Assembly: GCF_001854885.1 (NCBI RefSeq)
Contig: NZ_MDDV01000014.1
Coordinates: 1-64,000 of the forward strand
Length of the DNA: 64,000 nucleotides
Reading direction: 5' to 3'
Source of the DNA: Ensifer sp. LCM 4579
Lineage (GTDB): Bacteria; Pseudomonadota; Alphaproteobacteria; Rhizobiales; Rhizobiaceae
Under the pieces are notes generated by a model that searched no databases, was not told the origin of the DNA, and saw only the letters and a list, made by a program, of their open reading frames with translations. Positions 58,535 to 64,000 of the stretch are shown piece by piece. The position numbers and the translations under genes were made by a program. Each line of letters opens with the position of its first letter. Within the stretch, counting starts at the first letter, position 1.

Positions 58535-58548
58535 TTGATCCTTATCAA
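58535..58548 (-). promoter_or_regulatory. FNR/FixK-type box upstream of pseudoazurin
   Basis: TTGATCCTTATCAA is a perfect TTGAT-N4-ATCAA palindrome, the anaerobox recognised by FNR, FixK and NnrR family regulators. It is 75 bases upstream of the pseudoazurin GTG, a distance consistent with activation around -41. Confidence 0.85.
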
Positions 58549-58663
58549 ACAGTCGGGTGAAGCTGCGTTTTTGAATGCGGCACTTGGAGGACGGTCGTCC
58601 CCGCCTGCGTCCGCATAGTCGTAAGGATGCGTGTGGATCCGCTCTCGCTTCCTGGTGATGATG

Positions 58664-59914
58664 CTAGCCAAGGCGAGCGGCGAGATAAGCATCAAATGCG
58701 GCAGCTACAGCGCGGACCATGAATCGGTGCTCTTGTCTCACGCGAACAACACCCTTTTCGATGTCTACTATCTTGTCGCTGGCGAGTGCCGCCAAGCGCT
58801 CAGCCGCGAGAATCTGGATAGGGTCAAATTCGTGGGCGGCGCAGATTGCCGGCACGTCCGCCTCCAAATCGCACATGAGCCGCTCGCTGACGGCGGCTCG
58901 TACGCGGTCTTCGTCGGTGAGACGGTGGCCCTTTGACGTCGCGAGGTGGCCAGCTCCGATCTGTCGAGTGTAGGAGCCGGTTGCACCTCGTTCTGGACGT
59001 AGCCGTCGCCGAGACGGCCGATGGCGGAGGCGCCGAAGCCGATCAGCGTTTTACAGGTGTCGGCCGAGTACCCCAAGGAGTTACGCCGCAGGCGCCGGGC
59101 TTTCTGCGCCACCCCGAGTTCGTCTTCCGGAAGGGCGAAATGGTCGAGCCCGATCTCTCGGTAGCCGGCGGCAACCAGCGTCTCCGCCATGGCCGCAGCC
59201 TGTTCGGCACGAACAGCGCTGTCCGGCAGTGCTGCCTGTTCGATTAGGCGCTGATTTCTTTTGAACGAAGGAATGTGCGCGTAACCAAAAACCGCAAGCC
59301 GATCGGGGCGCATCGCCACCGCCATCGATGCGGTCTCAACGCACGACTCCACCGTCTGATAAGGGAGACCGTACATGAGGTCGAAGTTGACGCGACTTAT
59401 TCCATGCTGGCGCAGATTTTCGAGGGCGGCCGCGATCTGCGCCTCAGTCTGAACCCGGTTGACTGCTACTTGAACAACAGGATCGAAGCTCTGCACGCCA
59501 AGGCTCGCGCGGGTCACACCGGCTTCCCCCAAGGCTTCGGCCATCTCCATCGTGAATGTGCTCGATCTCAACCGCTACCGTAGCGGTTTTCGTGAATGCG
59601 GAGCGGCGACGCAGGAATTCCATCAGCGCGAGGAACTCCGCTGGCCCGATAAGGTTCGGCGTTCCGCCGCCAAAATGCACGTCACTCACGAGCAACGCTT
59701 GGGGAGCTTGCTCTGCGACCAAACGGATCTCCTCACGCAGCACCGCTAAGTAATTGAGGACCGGCGCCTCCCGGCGAGTGCTGGTGGTAGGGAAGCCGCA
59801 GTACCAATAGATTGAGCGGCAGAACGGCACGTGGAGATAGAGCGACACCGACTCGTTGCTCGGCAAGCTCCTCAGCCAGTTCTCACAAGCCTTGACACCC
59901 ACCGCCGCGGACAA
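58664..59914 (-). pseudogene. hemN: decayed HemN-like coproporphyrinogen III dehydrogenase
   Basis: HemN makes protoporphyrinogen IX without oxygen via a radical-SAM 4Fe-4S cluster. Read from 59914 leftwards the coding sequence is in three frames, with changes near 59575 and 58930, and ends near 58664 (DAYLAARLG). SLYLHVPFC and FGGGTPNLI identify it, then GVQSFDPVVQ and DLMYGLPYQT. The cluster motif CxxxCxxC reads CRSIYWYC, so the second ligand cysteine is Tyr. Both the frameshifts and this change argue for a dead gene, and functional HemN must come from elsewhere. Confidence 0.85.
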
Positions 59915-60241
59915 TTCCGGTACCGTCGGGTAAATGGTGTACCAAAGCAGGCGGGCATCGCAATAGTTTTCCAGGAATTGGAGTCTGCAAAGGCTGGTGT
60001 CCCATGCTCACATCAAAATCACACTAGCCGGCGCGCTTTCCTCGTGTCTTTGCGCTATGTCAATCGGTCCGGTGTTAGTCGCAAATCCACGCGCTTGGTG
60101 GCCGTGGGGAAACCAAAGTGCCATTTCTCTGCGTTGCGCTCGTGCGGACATTCCAATATTGCCGCGACCGTCTCATACTCCTGCAGACAAGAAATCCAAA
60201 AGAAAACAGGTTGCAGTGCGGGGTGGGCTTTGCCTCTGGCT
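59915..60241. other. spacer between hemN remnant and flavin reductase
   Basis: About 325 bases. No supported gene or regulatory site was seen. Confidence 0.35.
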
Positions 60242-60778
60242 CTACTCAAATGCAAAATACCGGCCGCCACGATAAACCAATGAACCTCCGTTCCCGATGC
60301 AAATGCCGACGACGCGGCCGAGCACAATCACATGGCTGTGCCTTTCTATAGCCTCCTCAAGCTCGCAGTCGATGGCCGCCGCCGCATCCTGAAGGACGGG
60401 CGCGCCGCTGATGAGTTGAGTCCACTTGGCTCCGCGGTAACGTTCCGCGCCTGTCAGCCCGCCTCGGCCGGCGAATTGGCTCGCGAGTAACTCGTGGGTA
60501 TGGCCTAGGATGTTCACGCAAAAATGGCCGAATCGCGCAACGGCAGGCCACGTTGAGGAGGAACGATTGAGAGAGACGAGCATGCACGGAGGCTCGATAG
60601 AAAGGGCCGTCGCGGAAGTAACGGTTGCTCCGGTACGTTCCTCGCCCTGCCCTGTGGTGATGACGCTGACGCCACCGCTCATTCTGCGCAATGCACATTT
60701 CAGGCCGTCCGCGTTCACCGAAAGGTCTGCGCCATCGCTGTTCATTACGTCTGTGTGCACGTAAGGCTGGTCCGGCAT
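60242..60778 (-). CDS. flavin reductase-like FMN-binding protein
   Basis: The ATG at 60778 after AAGGGAG gives 178 residues. The fold is the FMN-binding split barrel of HpaC-type NAD(P)H:flavin reductases: GVSVITTGQGEERTGATVTS, IEPPCMLVSLNRSSSTWPAV, FCVNILGHTHELLASQFAG. Such enzymes supply reduced flavin to a monooxygenase, but none is encoded nearby. The upstream frame extends further, to 60961, but without a convincing start. Partner unknown. Confidence 0.82.
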   Translation of the reverse strand: MPDQPYVHTDVMNSDGADLSVNADGLKCALRRMSGGVSVITTGQGEERTGATVTSATALSIEPPCMLVSLNRSSSTWPAVARFGHFCVNILGHTHELLASQFAGRGGLTGAERYRGAKWTQLISGAPVLQDAAAAIDCELEEAIERHSHVIVLGRVVGICIGNGGSLVYRGGRYFAFE

Positions 60779-61133
60779 CCGATCACTCCCTTCGTGTAGG
60801 AACTTCCCCATACTGGCATCATCCAACAGCTTAAGCAGCACAGGCGCGTTCGCACTTATGGCCGGCTGCCCCATGTCTCGTCGAGCCGCCTCATCAACCA
60901 GCTGAACGAAACAGCGGCACATCGATGCGGGCGAAAGCTGCTGTTGGCGTTTATGCAGCATTCGGCGACATTCGAGAAATCGGTTGTTTGTATGGCAACC
61001 ATCGGCGCTGTGGATGCACCAAGCCCCGCGCCAGGTTGTGAGAGTTTCAGATGGACTGGCCGATTAATTTCCTTGCTGCGGCGGTCCCCGTCTGACGTTA
61101 GAGAGCACCCTGCCTCCACACCGAGGCGGGCGA
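60779..61133. other. spacer between flavin reductase and XRE regulator
   Basis: About 355 bases; no gene supported. I checked it for a minus-strand sigma-54 promoter or NifA site and found none. Confidence 0.35.
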
Positions 61134-61571
61134 TTATACATCACCACTCGTGTTCGCCAGAGACTTTAGCAGCATTACGATTCGGCAGCGTACATCATGG
61201 TCGCCCACGCGTGAAAAGGCTCTAATGAGATCGATCCCTTCCTCACTTGCAGCGAATTCAATCACTTCGGGCGGGATATCAACCTGGATCTCGGCGGACT
61301 GCCCGACCGATTGGACTTCGTCAGGATTACCTTCAAAGAAGTAGGAAGGCTGCACTTTCAGAGCCTTCGAAATCTGCTGGAGCCGGCCAGCGCCGACGCG
61401 GTTCACGCCCTTTTCATATTTTTGCACCTGTTGAAACGTCACCCCGATGGCTTCGCCGAGAGTCGCCTGCGACATGTTCTGCCATACGCGCCGCTGGCGA
61501 ATTCGCCGGCCGACATGGACATCCACAGAGTTTGGCTTACCTCGATTTTTTTCAGGGTTAACACTCAACAC
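61134..61571 (-). CDS. XRE-family transcriptional regulator
   Basis: The 145-residue protein has an HTH-3 domain at about residues 21-75 (RRIRQRRVWQNMSQATLGEA, IGVTFQQVQKYEKGVNRVGA, GRLQQISKAL) typical of rhizobial XRE regulators. The rest is a short helical tail (PEVIEFAASEEGIDLIRAFSRV). These proteins are abundant in Rhizobiales; targets here are unknown. It stands alone, with 1.2 kb of unexplained sequence upstream. Confidence 0.85.
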   Translation of the reverse strand: MLSVNPEKNRGKPNSVDVHVGRRIRQRRVWQNMSQATLGEAIGVTFQQVQKYEKGVNRVGAGRLQQISKALKVQPSYFFEGNPDEVQSVGQSAEIQVDIPPEVIEFAASEEGIDLIRAFSRVGDHDVRCRIVMLLKSLANTSGDV

Positions 61572-62778
61572 AATCGTCTCCTAAGTCCGTAATCCTATTT
61601 GCTCTTCGGGAGCCGTGAAATGAGTCCCACATCTGTCGACACACTCCTTTGACATAGCTCAACTGAAAGTCAGCAACTCAATTGAGGCATCTGTGCGTCC
61701 GCGACCGCAACCCTAAGCACATTTGTATGACGCCTCAACCCGGCACGCGTTAGCAGGTTGGTTCCGTGAGTAACTCGTAGACCACTGCTGTAGGGTCAAA
61801 CACCTGTCTTTGGCAGTGTGTGTCCAGCGTCGCAGGAGCGGCCGCGCTCGAGTGCATCGCGCCGGTTGCGCCGGCACACTTGAGGCGCAGGCCCGTACCG
61901 CCGTTCCACAGGCAATTATCGTGAGTTAGGTCCTGATCGTGATCTTGACGTTACCCCAAGGAAAGAGCGTGAACGAACCCCTCCCGTGCGTGCATAGTCG
62001 CGTTATGCCAGAGAGAAACCAGTATCTCCGGTGGTGAGCAGTGCTGAGATAGCGGCAAGTGCTGGAGACGACAAACCCGTTGCTGAGTGAGCGGCTTGAT
62101 GTCCACACGGGCACTACGGCTAACGCGGGAAAAAGTGGTGCGGACGCTGGCGCGGAGTGTGGATCGAGGTCGCCACCTGTAAACGATCCGGGCGAATTAG
62201 GATACCGAATTAATATCCCTCACTTGCATTGGTAATGGCGCGTAAGGCGACCGAGCTTGCGTACAGATCAAACGAGAGCATCAGACCTGCCATTCATCGC
62301 GGCTGGCATGCAGGCCGCGAGCGTCTCAGAGTTCAGCGTATAGGCCAGGAAGATCAGGGGCGGCAGTACCGGGAAAACCATTGGGCCGAGATTGGCCAGC
62401 GAAGGCGATCCGCGTCCAGGAAACCTGCCGCACCCTTCGCGCTCACTCTGTCCACAATGACTGAGAAGCCCCAGATCGTCCCTCGGCGCCGGCCGCAAGG
62501 ATGGCGCTGGTAGCAGCACGCCACGGAACATACGTGCGAAATGGCCCGCTCGCCGGAAACGGTCTGGGAATGTGAAGTGGACGGATCAGCCTCTCAAAAG
62601 GACGGTAGAGCAAATTTAAGACCAACATGGCGGTGTGCTTGCTGCTTTCACCGTTAACGTGGCGACCCTCAATCCAAAGGTCGAGTGGTCATGACGGCTG
62701 GATAAGTTGGCGGGCACACCCGCCGGGGGGGTGGAAAAGGTCGGCCCAGCCGCTACCAGCCGGGCCTCCTCTGGAAGG
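61572..62778. other. gene-poor stretch of 1.2 kb
   Basis: No intact gene is supported. On the minus strand, 62268-62531 contains a hydrophobic, membrane-like run (LANLGPMVFPVLPPLIFLAY) and 62555-62628 a basic segment (LLYRPFERLIRPLHIPR); these may be remnants of one membrane-protein gene. The promoter of the XRE gene should be at the left end. Confidence 0.35.
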
Positions 62779-64000
62779 TCAGCCTTTCGTTTCCTTGAGC
62801 GGCGGCCCGACGATCATCACCGTGGGGTCGGCGGAGAGCAGCCGTTTCGCGACTGCCCGGACGTCCTCCACAGTGACGGCCTGGATCAATTGTTTGCGAC
62901 GCTCGATATAGTCGATGCCGCGGTCTTCCAGCTGGATTTCGACCAAAGTGGCGGCGATCGCACTAGATGAGTTCAGATTGTCGATCGCATAGCCGCCGAT
63001 GAGCTTTTTCTTCGCCGCCTTGAGCTCGTCTTCGCTGACGCCCTCCTCCGACATTCGCCTGACCTCGGTGCGGATGAGGGAGAGCGTCTCTGCGGCCCGA
63101 TCTGGCCGGGTCCCCGTATTGATGACGAGCGCCGAAGCATGGTCGTTGTTCACGAGGGTGGTGTGGATGCCGTAAGCGAGGCCTCGCTTCTCGCGCACCT
63201 CATTCCAGAGCCTGGACGTGAACGAGTCTCCGCCGAGGATTTGGTCCATGAGATAGGCCGCGAAGAATTGCGGGTCTTTGCGGCTGATTCCCGGGTAAGC
63301 TAGGCTCAGTTGCTCCTGAGGTAAGTCATACGGGACTCGAATTGCCCGCCCTAGCTTAGGCACCGTGTCCGCAACCGGCGTCAGGGAGGAGGTAGCAGGC
63401 AGTCCGCCGAATATCCGATCCAGATCGCGCTTGAGTGTGCCGGGATCGATCGCTCCCACCGCGGCAATGGTAAGATTGCTGCGCGCCAAAATCCGCTTAT
63501 GAAGCGCCTTCAGATCGGAGGTCTTGACGGCGGCGAGTGTTTGCTCGGTACCCTCGGACCGCCGCGAATACGGATGATCGCCATAGATCGCCTTCATCCA
63601 TGCGACGTGTGCCGCCGTTTCGGGATAATTGGCTTCCGCAAGGATGCCGGAGACGATTTGGGCGCGAATGCGGTCCACTGGAGCCTGGTCGAAGCGCGGT
63701 TGTTCGACTGCTAACCGAAGGAGTTCGAACGCATCGTCCTTCCGGTCGGCAAGCACTCGAATATAGCCATAGACGGCATCGGGCCTGGCCTTGAAGGACA
63801 TCTCGGCGCCAGCATCGTCCAGCCGCTCCTGGAAGGCATCGCTGTCAAGGTCACCGGCCCCTTCCTCAAACAACCCAGTCATCAGATTCACAAGGCCTTC
63901 CTTACCGGACGGATCCTGCGCGCTGCCGCCCCGGAATGCAAAACGAATGGTGATGATCGGTAGCGAATAATCCTGCACCAACCACGCCTTTCTCCCGCTC
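62779..64000 (-). CDS. M16-family peptidase-like protein lacking the zinc motif (partial)
   Basis: The frame stays open past the right edge (codons before GTG 63979-63981 read SGRKAWL), so the start is outside the window. About 407 residues are visible. The pitrilysin/M16 fold is shown by [15 protein letters not shown], the middle [20 protein letters not shown] and the second-domain [22 protein letters not shown]. The zinc site HxxEH is absent where it should follow [15 protein letters not shown]. In many bacteria such a partner lacks zinc ligands and pairs with a catalytic M16 protein encoded next to it. Confidence 0.85.
   Translation of the reverse strand, partial: SGRKAWLVQDYSLPIITIRFAFRGGSAQDPSGKEGLVNLMTGLFEEGAGDLDSDAFQERLDDAGAEMSFKARPDAVYGYIRVLADRKDDAFELLRLAVEQPRFDQAPVDRIRAQIVSGILAEANYPETAAHVAWMKAIYGDHPYSRRSEGTEQTLAAVKTSDLKALHKRILARSNLTIAAVGAIDPGTLKRDLDRIFGGLPATSSLTPVADTVPKLGRAIRVPYDLPQEQLSLAYPGISRKDPQFFAAYLMDQILGGDSFTSRLWNEVREKRGLAYGIHTTLVNNDHASALVINTGTRPDRAAETLSLIRTEVRRMSEEGVSEDELKAAKKKLIGGYAIDNLNSSSAIAATLVEIQLEDRGIDYIERRKQLIQAVTVEDVRAVAKRLLSADPTVMIVGPPLKETKG

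Noticed and set aside
60779-61700. FixK or NifA sites near the flavin reductase and XRE genes
   Set aside because: Candidate TGT/ACA pairs have wrong spacing, and no TTGAT-N4-ATCAA occurs.

Overview
The window reads as part of the symbiotic replicon (sym plasmid or symbiosis island) of a nodulating alphaproteobacterium of the Rhizobiales. It carries a complete VirB1-VirB11 type IV secretion operon with VirG, a NodD regulator, one canonical nod box, a nodABCSUIJH operon, SyrB-type regulators, and many decayed insertion sequences. The nodABC-S-U-I-J-H order, with sulfation, carbamoylation and N-methylation genes together, is what is known from tropical-legume symbionts (Rhizobium tropici-like and Sinorhizobium/Ensifer or Mesorhizobium from acacias and mimosoids). 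No marker here fixes the genus.

Layout. 1-1250: transposase tail, receiver-domain gene, DUF192 gene. 2134-11550: virB1-virB11, tightly packed with overlapping starts and stops. 11815-12639: virG. 13125-14051: nodD. 14782-16495: two related SyrB-type genes, an IS66 fragment and a small acidic protein. 16870-25350: nod box and nodA-B-C-S-U-I-J-H, ending in a truncated nodQ (nodP and the GTPase part of nodQ are gone). 25374-28665: Tn3 and glycosyltransferase remnants and an IS21-family element. 29222-39175: a NifA-type upstream site and a sigma-54 promoter ahead of a NodU-like carbamoyltransferase, a GT4 glycosyltransferase, a second NodU-like carbamoyltransferase, a half-size ABC exporter, and noeK-noeJ (GDP-mannose supply). 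40170-48031: two nitrilase-superfamily amidohydrolases, a metal-dependent amidohydrolase, a sugar ABC importer and a divergent LacI regulator. 48578-54087: a decayed Tn3-family transposon whose resolvase sequence is split to the two ends. 54314-57247: HxlR regulator, SDR, DoxX, SDR. 57663-60778: P-type ATPase remnant, pseudoazurin with an FNR/FixK-type box, decayed hemN, flavin reductase. 61134-64000: XRE regulator and a partial M16 peptidase-like gene.

How it works together. NodD with plant flavonoids should act at the nod box to drive nodA-H. NodC, NodB and NodA build the acylated chitooligosaccharide, NodS N-methylates it, NodU carbamoylates it, NodH sulfates it and NodI/NodJ export it. 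PAPS for NodH would need ATP sulfurylase from elsewhere, because only the APS kinase part of nodQ remains. The VirB machine probably delivers effectors to the plant cell; its coupling protein VirD4, the sensor VirA and any effectors lie outside this window.

The most interesting candidate for an undescribed system is the 29.4-39.2 kb cluster. Its promoter architecture (TGT-N10-ACA followed 60-odd bases later by GG-N10-GC) indicates expression in the nitrogen-fixing nodule rather than at nodulation. Its content suggests synthesis and export of a carbamoylated, probably mannose-containing glycoconjugate. The nitrilase/amidohydrolase/sugar-transporter cluster is a second coherent unit, looking like uptake and breakdown of an unknown amide- or nitrile-bearing sugar-like compound. 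No CRISPR array, tRNA, rRNA or replication origin was seen.
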